Origin: Cloeon dipterum
Taxonomy: Eukaryota > Arthropoda > Insecta > Ephemeroptera > Baetidae
Length of the DNA stretch: 64,000 bases
Direction of reading: 5' to 3'
Assembly (NCBI RefSeq): GCF_949628265.1
Contig: NC_088787.1
Location: 5,322,501 to 5,386,500 of the forward strand
The number at the start of each line of letters is the position of its first letter. Positions within the stretch are counted from its first letter, which is position 1. The notes below the pieces were generated by a model. It was not told the origin of the DNA, did no database searches, and saw only the letters and a list, made by a program, of their open reading frames with translations. Positions 1 to 12,600 of the stretch are shown piece after piece. The translations under genes and the position numbers were made by a program.

Positions 1-22
1 ATTATTCTTCTAAATCTTATAC

Positions 23-3000
23 CGTAGCTTCAATTCCAGCCACGCGAGTCAAGTTAGAATCCTCGTTCCACAAGCAAATCGGTCGGACGTTGTCGGTTAG
101 ATTAATTTTTTCATTCAAAATGATGAGTCCGACGTCGCTGTTGGTTTCCGTGTCATTATATTTCGGATGCACGATCAGACTGCTGGGCTAAAATGTTTTC
201 AAAATTATGATTGATGGGAATAATTTTCGTGGAAGGTGAAACCTTTCTTGTCTGAACACCAGGAGCTGTACTTTGTCTTGCTTCATTCATCCCAACAGCA
301 ACTCTGAAGTCCTTTGCCTCTGATCCATAAAGACAATATGCAGCTAAAGATAATTTTTTTAAAAGGAAAAGTCATGAAATGCATCTGCATAATTTTTACT
401 CTGCTTCATTCCCTACCGGTCAAAACTACTGTCGGCGAAATCAGTGTCCCGCCACAGGTTTTTCCAGTCACCTCATTCTCAATGAAAGCATGCCAAGGAT
501 GGTCAACTGTCTGAGCTTTTTTTCCACCTAAAATATGTAAAGTCTCCTCGTCATTTCCTCGTTTCCTTCTTGTTGACGTCGGTTTTTTTCCACAGTTCGG
601 GAAACTGAGGTTGTCTTTGGCGGTGAATCCTTTTTTTAAGATAAATAAAATTGCTGTGAGATTTTTTATTTGTGTGAAATTACCTTTCGGTTGTTTTGTC
701 TGCGGGATCGGGCGTAGAACATATACATCTTTTGCGTACTTTGCGATCTCGTCCATGTATGCCAATATATCCAAATGTACAGGTCGTTCCAAACCATAAT
801 ATCTAATACCTCTCAAGAAATAGCGGCCTTTGTAGAAATCGGTAAGATATTGAAAGACTGTTTGGCATATAATGACCACCATTGAAATTGATTTAGATGT
901 ATTTTACTTAGCACAAATCTTACAATATCTGGCATACTCGACACACAGGACATTCTGGATGGGAATTTTCTCAGTTTTCAAATGTTCCAATTCAGTCCTG
1001 TTTAGAACCCTGCTACAGTTGCTGTGAACTATCAAATTTCTTGTTATTATTATTGCTTGTTTATTCTCACCAAATTAAATTTGAAAAATACGAAGCATCA
1101 AGTCAATGGATTATTAAAGTCACTTCGGACAATTAACTAGCTTGCGCAGCGCAAAATCGAGCAAAATTTGATCGGCTCAGAAAATTGAGAAATAACCTGT
1201 TTAACGCTTCATGCAGATACATTTTTTAACTTTGTTTTACTATAAGAATACCTACTAAATTTTTTGGCCATTAATTTCAAATTAAAATGGTGTCACAAAC
1301 AGGTTTCTAATAATACATCTATAACGTATCTAACAGACTTACTTTCTTTGGATGGAGCACCCTGGAAAATAAGAATAATAGTTAGTCGAAGAAACTGCTG
1401 AAAGTAATAGTTTGAAAATACGAACGTTCCCTGAACTCCATTGAAAGTGGTGTGATTCTGTTTGAAGCTGCGTGTCCATTTTAACGTTGTCACGGTTAAA
1501 CAAACAAATGGGAGCTACGAACTCACTCGGTATTTTCTCAGTTACATAAATGTAGAATGCTGCAGAAACTCTCGGATTTATGGGAATTTCAATTACATCC
1601 AGTACCTTTTATCAAAAAGACATTAAAGGTGAACGCAACGATTTTGCTGAAAATGATAAAATAATTACTTTGAATTTATTTCTGCTGCATTCCCCTTCTG
1701 TACGCCCATAACATTTTGCCGAACTTGCATATAGACCATTTATGTATCGATCATACACTTTGCAATTTCCTATGGACAATAAAATTTATTGTTGGTAATA
1801 TTCTTCGGAGAGATATTCATGTACCCAATAAAGATCTTTGAGAAAGAGCTATTATTGCTCCACCGCAAAAAAACCACCTTGCTGAGGGATCATCTTGTGC
1901 CAAAGTGAAGGTCCATTTCCGCCAATTTGTTCCGTTTCCACAGTTCTGGCTGCTCAAGTTTTCTCCATCGTCAAAATCTGTAAGGGAATATGTGAATTCA
2001 AGATTTCAAAGCCACGTTTAGAACTATTAAAACCGAGTGGATGTTAATTAATTAATGGGTTTATTTTTGTTAATATATATTTACCCATTTGTTGAATTTT
2101 CCCTTTTTTAAAATTCCCGTGGGCTATACTATGAGCTCTTATCCCATAGGTCTCAACAACACCGCCGAGCGGATAACATTTGCCCCGAGTACAGCCACAA
2201 AGGAGCTCTGGCCCAATTAGGCCATCTTTTCGCTTCCCCGCACCTAGGTCTTTAATTGAAACGCCAGACATTTGTCCCTAAAGCCGCTGGAAAAGTGCAA
2301 AAACCAGCAAGTGGCAAGTCTGAGCAGTCCGTTAAGCTATTTGAGCATTTCGAGTCACTAAATCAAAACCTTTAGCCATCTCAGACATTAGAGGGGGAAA
2401 GTATATTAGATCCCCGAAATGCTCAAACATCTCACAATGCTTTCAGGGTCGTTGGACTATTATCGAAAATTCACCGGGGCATTCTTAATTTTGGCGGCCC
2501 ACATAACCATAGCGGCAAACCCCCTCCCCTCCCAGGGTTCACAAAAACCTAACACCCACATTTTCCCGAAAAATGCGTTTTTTTTCTGCAACATTGCAAT
2601 ATCTAGTGGGGTTTTCTCAGGTTCGCAGAGCACGCACTTTTTCCGGGAAAACCAACAGCACCGCAAAAAACTTTTATTAGTGCTTTTCCGCAACTTTTTG
2701 CGCGTTTTTTCGAAATTTGAATATTTGTTGTGGGTATTAAAGTTTGTAGAGTAGATGCGTATCTTTTCCATTTAGTATATAAAAAGGAATTACATAAATT
2801 AGTAATTATTATTAATAAATAAATTAAAAATATGTAAAAAAGGGAAGGTTCAAATAACTATCATTAAAAAAACTAGAATGTACATTTGAATGTGATTTTG
2901 AAATTGTGAAAATATGGTGAAAGCTGTTCCATAAAAAGTATCTTCATTTATTTTATTTATTTCCTTCTTTCTTTCTTTTGTAGATATTCCTCTTCAAAAC

Positions 3001-6000
3001 TCGAAAAAACGGAATTTTTCACAATTTAGTTACTTTTCTAACTACAAATCTCTTGTTTTAACCATCAGAATTGTAAAAAATATACACCGTTGGACTCGTC
3101 TCGACCTCCCTATACCAGTAGAAGGGTTTATAGGGGTACGTAAGATTACCCTCCACCACCAATAAGTTACTTTACTTCAGCCCTCTTGAAAAAAGTAAAA
3201 TATTTTATTTGCTTTGGATTTTTGCATTAATTTTGCACTTAATTTAAAAAATATTTTTGGTTCAGTTTTGAAAGAAGGGTTGGGGTGGAAATTTGGAAAT
3301 AGTTTTTGATAATTAAAATTTTAACTCCAGCAGTAGCATGCTACAATATTTTGTAGCAATGGGGTTTAAAGGGGAGAAATCACCCCTAAATGCTTTTGCT
3401 GGTTAGTGGAGGTCTAGACGAGTCTAACGGTGGGTAGTTTTTCAATTCTGATGGTTAGCACCCGAGATTTTGGAGTTTGAAATGTTGGCAAAACACAAAA
3501 TCACTATAATTTCTTGGCTTTTTCGAATTTTGCACACTCGAAATCTCCGGTTCTAACCATTAAAATTGCAAATATTACACACCGTTAGAATCCCCTGAAC
3601 AGCTATAGGTTTTAGGGGTGCTTACCCTCTACCCCTAAGTGGCTACACTTCAAATAAAACCTCGAAAATGAAAATATTTTTAACTCAAAATATGTTTATT
3701 AATTTGTATATTTCTTTTTTTGTCGGTTTTGGTTTGAAAATAATGGAGATGTGCTGGTAATTAAGGAGGAGTTTTGGGTAATTTAAACCATGTTTAATCC
3801 CAAAGGAAGCATATTAAATTATTATTTTTCAAAACAAGTGGCTAACGCCCCTTGGCGCTTCGCGGACCGCCGTCCGGGCCTCCGGCCCTCCCGGCTCTGC
3901 GCCGGTGCTGCGCCCGCCTCGCGCCCTGCGGGCGACTGACCCACCACGCGTTGCTGCCTGAGGCCAGGTGGTGCCACCTGGTGATAGTGTCAGAGGTCGT
4001 ACGGACCTTGAAATTTGTTCCGATTACCGTCGCGAGTGGTCGGAATTGCGGAAAAAGCATGAGAAACCGCCTCTGGAACGGAGGTTAGGTAGGGTTTCCT
4101 GAAAAAGGTCGTCAGGGTATGCAAGCCTGTTCCGAAACCTATCCAACGAGTGGTCGTGGTCGACGATCGGACGAGCAGTTGAATCTTTGCAAAATGAAAA
4201 CCAACTTTGTGTCTTTCAATTTGTATCCAAAAGGCAAAAGCAGCGTATGAATAAATCATTTTTAAATTTAATTTGACTATGGGGGATTAAAAGTGCGGCA
4301 GTAGAATCGTGCGCCACGGCACAAAACACCGCAAAAACCCTCGCCCCCGCACGCTGCTACGTAAAATCGTCAAAATCCAAAGAGTGCGCCGCCGAACCGC
4401 CACCAAAACCCGCGCCGCCGTTCTCGCGCTTCGCCAAATCGTAGGCAGCAAAATTGTGCGCCGCCGCTCCGCTCGCCGCCGCACACCGCTTCGCAAAATC
4501 GTGTGTAGGAAGCATTAAACAATGACCTTACAATAAAATCACGAAAGAAACTAACAAATTCTCCACCTTGTTCTCCACAGTTGACAAAATGACTAATTCA
4601 GCGCTTATACATATGACCAAAGGTTTGTTAAAGTATCCGAAAAGAACCGAGTAAACCGGCACAACCACGTATAAGCAGCCTTCAGGTACGTCGACCTTAG
4701 GAAGGTCGGCGGCGGGCGAGGGTCGAAAATCAACCCATCGTACCGCCAACCGTGCCGGAAAGTGCAAAAAAAGCATAAAAAACAGTCTCTAAGGCGATCT
4801 CTGGTCGCGGTACCCTGTAAATAATGGTCGTCAGGGTAATGCCCTTGAAAGCCGAAGCAAATATTTATCCGATGAGGGGTCGTGGTGGAGGGTAGCACGA
4901 GCGGTCGAAATTTGCGGAAAATTAAACCATTCTTGGCTGGTGAGCTTTCTCGACGACCATAGCCTGAAAACTCTAAAAACCCGAATTTTAATTTTTGTAT
5001 GGGCTCGAAAAATCTGAGAATCAGTAGAAAGACCGGAGTTGGTCACCAGCGTAACGCCAAAACGTTGGATAAATAATCGGGGCCTTCGTTTGGAAAAATC
5101 GCCAATTTTCGATTTCCCATGTATTTCTTAAGGTTGAAGTTGAAAAATCGCGTTTTTCCATGTTCAAAGTTATAGAGTTTTTTTTACATTTGGTTTGATT
5201 GAGCATTACTTGGTCACAAACGATAGCCACATACATAGCGCCAAATCGGCAGTGTACATAATTTTTATTTATTTTGTTCCGTTCGCGAGATTCGGCGGCC
5301 GAAAGTTGCAAGTTGTCGAAAAAGCCGCGATTTTCCTTCACCACCCAGGCCAAACCTGGGAGAACGATTTCGGAAAATTTCTCAAAATGATCGTCATCCG
5401 ATATCTAGCCAAAATGGCCAGGTGGCATGTCCGACTAAAATCTGCCTAGTTGCCAAAAAAATTTGAAAATCTCGATTCTTTTGGAAAATTTTGCCGACAA
5501 AAATGGCGCCGCGTCTCGAAAAATGGTCAAATTTTGAAAAACTAAAAACGAGCAGACCGGGACCGTCGAGGCGCATCGTTTGGTGTAGCAAAAACCGCCC
5601 GCGGACCAACTGTCCCCGGCCAGGCCCAGAAAACCAAAATTTTAAAATGTCACTAACCGCGTTATTTAAACTTTAAAAATTCATAGCTCCAGCCCTGGTC
5701 ATCCTACAGTAAAAAACCGGTGTTCACCGAACTTGCCGCAAAATTCTGCGTAGGATTCGCCCCTTCGCCCCTTCGCCACCCCAACCCCCGAAAAATCGAC
5801 GCAAAAAGTGCAAGTTTTTTTCTAATTTTTTTTTACAAATCCTACCAACATAAAGGAGGTTATGGCCTTCGACCACTTGCTTTCGCACCCCCGCACGTCG
5901 ATTAGCCGGGTTTGACCCCTATCAGCGCGGATTTGCTGATTTTTTTAACCCGCGAGCATAGGGAGGCGGTTTACTTGCCAGGCCCCTGCGGGGCCCCTAT

Positions 6001-6780
6001 GGTCCCGCGGGCAAAACCCTCTTGGCTCCGGGGGTTTCTCTTGGTGCTGAAAAAAACGGGCTCGGCGCCTCCGGCACCCCTTGCAAAAAGGTCCACGCCT
6101 GCCATATTATTAATAGACTAGGGAAAAATTGTAATGAATTGTTAGATTGGGTTGAAGGGGGACGAGGGTAATCACCCCTAATTACTTTAGCTGGTTAGAG
6201 AAAGTTAAGATGAGTCTTATGGTGGATAGTTTTTGCAATTCCGAGAGTTAGAAGTGCAAACAACCCGAAAAATTGAAAATGTTATTTTTTCTAAACTTTG
6301 GAAAAGGAATTTTTCAAAAGTAAAAATGACTGCACTCTGAAATTTTCAACCTGGGTGATTGTGAACCCTGGCCGCGGGGCGTTCAACCGAGACGTGTGCC
6401 ATTTCTAGGAACTGAGTTAATCGAGTGTCGGACGGCCGGTCCCGCGGCCGGTTTGGTGGCCGTTCCGCCGGCCACCGGGGTATTGCCCGCGGTGCGCCCA
6501 TGGACTATCCTGGCCTATGATTGCTTTGACACTACTGAGAATATGCCTTAATAATGCGAGAAACGTGGTTTTATCCATCAAATCGTGTTTCGGTAAAATT
6601 TGTTTGAAAATTTTCAATTAACCTCTGTTATACAATCACTTGTAACTGACAGAGGAAAGAGGGCAAAAAATTTGAGAAAAAATGCTTACACGGAGCTGGA
6701 AAGTAGGCGTCGGTCTCATTGTCAGACGTATGTGCGGCGCAAAGCGCGAGGCTGAGGAGGACGAGAAGTCCAAGCCTCAT
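23..6780 (-). CDS. SP1: two-domain serine protease homologue (inactive), 3' end beyond window
   Basis: Ten exons found: complement(join(23..187,243..343,417..629,684..857,924..1028,1343..1361,1426..1605,1669..1697,1825..1977,6690..6780)), 410 codons in one frame; the exons with the Ser active site lie left of position 1. Exon 1 encodes a signal peptide (MRLGLLVLL...). Domain 1 has CGGAIIA and PICLF landmarks of the chymotrypsin fold, but the His position reads LLEGEC, the Asp region has none and no GDSGG exists. Domain 2 (from about residue 264) starts NCGKKP and has CGGTLIS, DVGLIIL and RPICLW. Its LTAAHC box is LTAAYC (His to Tyr, residue about 324), and the residue before ILGG is His, not Arg/Lys. 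An RRKR furin-like site lies 9 residues before ILGG. The protein is therefore probably a secreted non-catalytic homologue. Intron 1 is 4.7 kb because of a repeat insertion. Reading is by eye; splice sites are inferred. Confidence 0.85.
2440..6515. repeat. Repeat-rich insertion in SP1 intron 1
   Basis: Both flanks match the short SP2 intron 1 (about 2270-2440 to 12720-12925; 6520-6689 to 12920-13072), and the 4 kb between has no counterpart. It holds a fold-back element (3058-3468), a second related arm pair (3556 and about 6160-6250), GC-rich patches (3845-3965, 5955-6080, 6360-6500), and dispersed-repeat copies (about 3975-4265 and 4780-4925). ORFs here are low-complexity and not credible genes. 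Confidence 0.65.
3058..3468. repeat. Fold-back element with TAACCATCAGAATTG ends
   Basis: The left arm begins TTAACCATCAGAATTG and continues through ACACCGTTGGACTCGTCTCG. The right arm is its inverse (CGAGTCTAACGGTG ... CAATTCTGATGGTTAG). Arms are roughly 110 bases around a loop of about 190. A related left arm starts at 3556 (TAACCATTAAAATTGC) and a related right arm ends near 6250, so one copy may have been split by later insertions. Confidence 0.7.
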
Positions 6781-7663
6781 CGTGATTTCTTCTCTGCACG
6801 CGCGATGGACCAGGGCTGCTGCTGCGACCGTCGCGCACGGCTCTCCCAGTCAGATTAAATCGTCAAGCGTCTGCACTAAAAACGATACTTTCGGCCATTT
6901 GACCTCCAGTTGGCGCCTGACCTCTATAAAATGCGTCATTGCGTTATCACCACAAATTGTGAAACATGTTGCCCAAAATATTTTATTACAACACTTTCTT
7001 TTCTTTGCTAATTTTTTTATTTTATTTAGATCTTTTGGCACAATTTTAAGTAATTAATTTTAATGAAACGCTTCGTAACGGAACAGCATTCATATTTATG
7101 CACATTTTTGTTACAAGAAGTAAGGAATTAAATAAAAAAAAACCCTTTTAGAGGCCTGATTTAGCAAACCTCCCCATTTCAAAATAATTTTTTAAAGTTT
7201 TTGATGCGGTGAAGTAAGGGTCCAGTTTCGATTATCTGCCGCTGTTTGGTGGAGGGCGCAAGGGCCAAGTTCAATAATATCAAGCCATCTATACTCGCAT
7301 CAGAGTCCATTGATCGTGACCTTGTTTTCATCTCGAGTGCACGTGATCCTCATTGCCAGTAGGAGCTCCTGTTTTAACACATACTCAGTAAATACTAGCT
7401 TTTAGAATTGATTTTACATTTTAATTCTTAAAATAACAAGCGCTTCAGCAGCCCAATGGGCCCTCGGGCTCCCCGCGCCCTCCGACCGCTGAGAAAATCG
7501 CGCCGCGTGCGCTTTTGCTTCGTTTTTTTTGCCATTGGGCGTTAATCATATTTGAAAAAACCAAAAATATGCCGAGCGGATGTTGATGATCTGGAAAAAA
7601 TTGGCGAAGTGTGCAAATGGTCGGCGGCGTAGGTAAAACCGCGAAAAGATGCCCTGGAACCGA

Positions 7664-7698
<35 letters not shown>

Positions 7699-9677
7699 TA
7701 TCTATTTTATTAGTCTTGATTTTTTGTAATTAGGAAATTAAATAATAGCAATAAATACAAACAGAGAAAACGCATTCACGCCCTGAATAAGAGGCAAATT
7801 TGCTGCAATCTCTTTGTGGTTGCAACGGATATTAATTTTTTAATTATTTCCTCCAGCCCGTAGCTGCTGTCAAACAAAAATGAAATGCCGAGAGCGGGCA
7901 ACCGGCGCTGCTCCAGCGTCCAGCAGGTTGCATACTTTTGCTCTTCAAACGTAAAACCGGCCATCTATGGCAATATTTCGAAGCTCCAGCGAAAATTATC
8001 ACTGCATCAGCGTGATTCGTGCTGATTTGGCATATAAAATTTAATCGGGCGCATAGAAACATATTTGACCGTCTTAAATTTCCAACCCTTTAGCACAACT
8101 ATTGATATTTTTGTGATAAAATTTTAATTAGCATTTCCAACAAGCTGAAAATGCCGCTGATGGACTGCTTTGAGAGAGGCCACAACGACGCCCGAAACTT
8201 GTTGGAGGAATAAAGTTTTTTGTGCAAAACAACAACGAAAATAATTCCTACCACAATATCTAACTCTCTTAATTAATATTTAGTCACACTCTCCTGTAGC
8301 GTCACGGTGGAATCGCTGCTAAATAAAATAGTGCTAATTTTTATTTGAAAGAGTGCTCCAGTTTGGTTATCAATCAGAAGGCGGCTTTGCCAGCAAGACT
8401 TAGCGCTCGGCAGAAAGCGAAAAAGAGCAGAGCAACCGCGTCATCCGCCTGCTTTTTATTTACGCGGCGGCCGAGAAGCGGCAAGCTGAACTCTGCGAGC
8501 TATTTTTAAGTGAAATTTATGAAATTTCAGAGCAGAAATATTTCTAATTAAATTTAAATAAATAAATTAGTTTATTAAAAAGCTGAAGAGGCATAACTAA
8601 GTATAGGAATTATCGAATTTCGACACTTGATAGAGACGCCTTTGAGGATTCGCGTCGGTTAAAATGTATTATTTAAATTGGAAAAAGAGGAGGCGATATT
8701 GGTTCAGGTTGCCCTTTGGTCGTCAGTCTCGGCGTGGAGAGGATGAAGAGACCGAGATTTTGTCCGCCACGGCACCATATGCAGTGTGATGACTTATTGA
8801 CCCTGTTTTCATTTGCGCAAAAAGCTCTTTTGGTACTCTAGTCGCTGACTGATCACGTTCTCATCAAACTTACCTTTTATTTCTCTATTAATTTTTTACA
8901 TAACAAAAAGAGTAATACCACCAATTTCTCTAAAGTGAGAGAGACTGCGTTGTTCCTCAGCCCTGCCAGAGCTGGTTCTTTTGTTAAATTAAATTTTTGA
9001 TAACAATTTCAGATGTAAACCAAATGAGGCCGAAAAAACGTTTACCTCAGGCAGATGCATCTAATTTAAAATCAACCTTTGCTGATATTTAAAAAATTAT
9101 TATACTCAAGAGTAAAAATAGCAGTCAATTTATGTAATTGCTTAAGAACAAAATTTTGATAAAAAATAAAGTTAAAATTATGAATGATTTATACATTATT
9201 GTATTGTTTAGAAAACAAAGGGTGAGCGTGTCATCAAGTTGGTTTTAACGCACAAAATAAATAAAAAGAAAATTAAAGCAGTCTTCTAAAAGCAAATTTA
9301 AAACACGTGGTCAATAATTTTTCCTTTATTTCCTATTTTTCTTCATTAAACTAAATATTACCTTCATTACTTACCCCTGAGTAGTTGCAAAAAAGAATAG
9401 TGCATTCTCGCCAGCGTTAAAGACGGGAGACCTGGCCAAGGACGAATGCTCACGGATTTGACCTCTTTTCTCTTCTCTCAAATGTGTGCGAAAAGCCTAA
9501 AATAATTTCATCTTTGTGGGTTTAATATTAAAAGCCGAGCAATCGAAACTTTTAAACAGTTTATTTAGAAAAATTAACCCATAGAAAATATATTTTGATA
9601 CGAGAGATTATGCTATCTATCTACATTTTTCTATTGATCCCGTTTGCAAAATCTTCTTTTTGTTTCAAAGCACACAT
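6781..9677. other. Intergenic, upstream of SP1 and downstream of SP2
   Basis: No gene found. The first 200 bases upstream of SP1 are conserved with those upstream of SP2 (see 13164), including a GATA-type site on the minus strand (TGATAA at 6949-6954). The rest matches the duplicate block up to 17150. A TTTATT at 9560-9565 gives a minus-strand AATAAA that could end SP2. Confidence 0.6.
7670..7695. repeat. (TA)n microsatellite
   Basis: An uninterrupted run of about 12 TA units, absent from the duplicate region near 13985. Confidence 0.95.
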
Positions 9678-12600
9678 TTAATTTCGGAATGAAATTTCCG
9701 GCGTATTTTCCACGATCCAGTCCATGTAACTTGCGACGTCAGCAAACAAAGAATAGTGATTTGGGTGACACAACGATGTTTCTTCGCCCTTAAAATTCAC
9801 TTTTTTCGCTATTCCAAAGCTGACAATGCCCCTGATGAACCAACGATCTTTTTTCATGGAAAGGCTGCCTCCGCTGTCCCCGTTGCAGGTGGTCGTTCCT
9901 GAATTCATTAATAAAATTGAGGAAATGAATAATGGATAAATGATGGGTGTGCTAACCGTTCGTGTATCCGGCGCAAAAATTGTCCCCAGGCCGCAAATAT
10001 TTTCCAAAAAATTTCCTTTTCGACAAGTAGCACTCTTTGTGAGCTCTAATCGGAAGTCGAGCCTCTTGCAGTTCATTTGTGCTCGTGAAGTTGTCGACAA
10101 GCCCGAATCCAACCGCCTTTAGCAGAAAATAAACCAAAATTAAATTTCAATATTAAATTTCTGTATATCCAATACCATAGCTTCAATTCCAGCCACTCGA
10201 GTCAAGTTGGAGTCACCGTTCCACAAGCAAATCGGTCGGACGTAGTTGGATATTTTAATTTTTTGCTTCAAAATCATGAGTCCGACGTCACTTTTGAGCT
10301 CCTTGGGGTCATATTTCGGGTGCGTGATCAGTCTGCTAACCTAAATGTTTTCAAAATTATTATGGATGAGAAGAATTTACGAGAAAGGTAGAAACCAATT
10401 TTGACTGAACACCAAGAGCTGTACTTTGTCTTGTATCATACATCCCGACAGTAACTATGAATTCCTCCGCTTCTGATCCATAAATGCAATGTGCAGCTGA
10501 AATGAATTTTTTAAATCGAATTGTCATGAAATTCATTGTTTCTTTGCTATACCAGTCAAAATCACGGTCGGCGAAATCAACGTGCCGCCACAGGTTGCTC
10601 CAGTCAACACATTCTCAATGTAAGCATGCCAAAGATTTTTCTGAGCTCTTTCTCCGCCAACAATACGTAAAGTCGGTTTCCATCCACAGTTTGGAAAACT
10701 GAGGTTGCCTGGACTGGTGAATCCTTTTTTTAAAGATAAATAAAATTGCTTTGCGAGCTTATTTGTGTGAAATTAAAAGTACCTCTTGGTTGTTTTGTCT
10801 GCGGGATCGGGCGTAGAACAGAAACATCTTTTGCGTGCCGTGCGATTTCGTCCATGTATGCCAATATATCCAAATATACAGGTATTCGTTTCAAACCATA
10901 ATATCTAATACCTCTCAAGAAATAGCGGCCTTCGTAGAAATTGATGAGATATTGAAAATCTGTGTGGCATTAAATGACCATCATTGATATTGAATTTGTA
11001 TAAATCTTACAATTAGTGCCATTCTCGACACACAGGATATTCTGGATGGGAATTTCATTAGTTTTCAAGTGTTCCAATTCAGTCCTGTTTAGAACTCTGC
11101 TACAGTTGCTTAGGACCGCCACATTTGCTGTAAAATTTTAAAAATACGAAGAAAAATCATGTCAATGGGTGTGAAAAAATACATATGCACTTATGCGTCA
11201 TTATAAAAATATCTCACTAAGAGAAAATATTTAATTTCTGAGTATTAAAACCGTAAAATTTAGCTCAAGCAGCCTGTTGCATCGTTCATTATTAAAAATT
11301 GATTTAATTTCCAATTATATTCTTAATGAAATATGTTAAATAAGAGACTGCACTCGTGCCTATAACTAAATGCATTCCTTAAAATCAATTTGGCTTCATC
11401 AATTGTATCGAATCGGTTGTAGTATTCATAAACAGGAAACCTCTCTCTCTATATGGGGCGGATCACGGCACCGTTTTTTAGCTCGACCTTGAAACACTGT
11501 ACAATGCTTGCCTTATGCCCAGCGTTGCCATTTTTTCTCAAGGTTGCGTCGCCGTGATCCGCCCCTATGTGCGTATTTTCGACTCTCTATACTGCAAATT
11601 TCGTATTCCGCAAAGTTATCGATACTAACGTTTTAGGAGAATATCTTCATTAATAGTGGATGTCAAAAATATATGGACAGTTAAAACGATCAAATTATAT
11701 TTATATTAGTTCCGATATTGAGGAATAAAAACTTATAAACTAGATGCAGAAATATGTTTAAAACTTTGTTTACTGTTAAATTTTATGGCCATTGATTTTA
11801 AATTAAAATGGTGTCACAAATAGTTTTCTAATAATATAATGTAACGAATCTTGTAGACTTACTTTGTTCAAATGGAAGAGCCTACATAAAATAAGATTAA
11901 TAATTATGTCTAAGAAACTGTTAAAAGTATATTGAAAATACGAACGTTAGAAACTGATGACCATTGAAAGTAGGGTGATTTTCCCTGAAGTTGCGTGTCC
12001 ATTGCGTTGTCGCGGTTAAACAAACAAATGGGAGCTACGACCTCACTCGGCATTTTCTCAGTTACATAAATCATGAATGTTTCAGAAGCTGTCGGATATT
12101 TGCCAATTTCAATCATATCCAGTACCTTTAATAATTGAAAATTACATGTATCAACAAGGTGTAAATGTAAAAGGGTTTTTTGAAAATGGAAAAATTAATT
12201 ACTTTGGCAGAACTTCTGATACATTTCACTTCTGTTAGGCGCTTGGAACAATTTTTAGGAAATATCCGTACATCGCTAGCATTTTCAGGTGAAAGGTGGC
12301 AACGCTCACCTAGACAATAAAGCTTTTTGTTTGATGTTCTTAATAGTAAAGATGTTCACGTTACCCATTCCAAGTGCAGATCTTTGAGAAATAGCTATTA
12401 ATTGTTCGTTGCAAGTAAATGCATCATATTTATATGAAATAAAAACGTTCGTCCATTGGTCCAATGTTGTTTCGTTTCCACAGTTCTGGCTACTCAAGTT
12501 TTCTCCTTCGTCAAAATCTGTACGGGGGAAAATGTTAAGTTCAAGATGTAGGACTATATTAAAGCTGAGTGGTCTTTAATTAATTAATGGGATTATTCTT

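Noticed and set aside
3842-4518. GC-rich overlapping ORFs on both strands (72-89 codons)
   Set aside because: Arg/Ala/Pro-rich low-complexity translations inside the repeat insertion, with no family, splice or duplicate support.
12310-12364. Longer SP2 exon 2 ending at the good donor AG|GTGAGC
   Set aside because: It gives the wrong phase for the 29-nt microexon and following exon, and SP1 lacks that donor. The donor after ...ALGM (GTAACG) fits both genes, though alternative splicing is possible.
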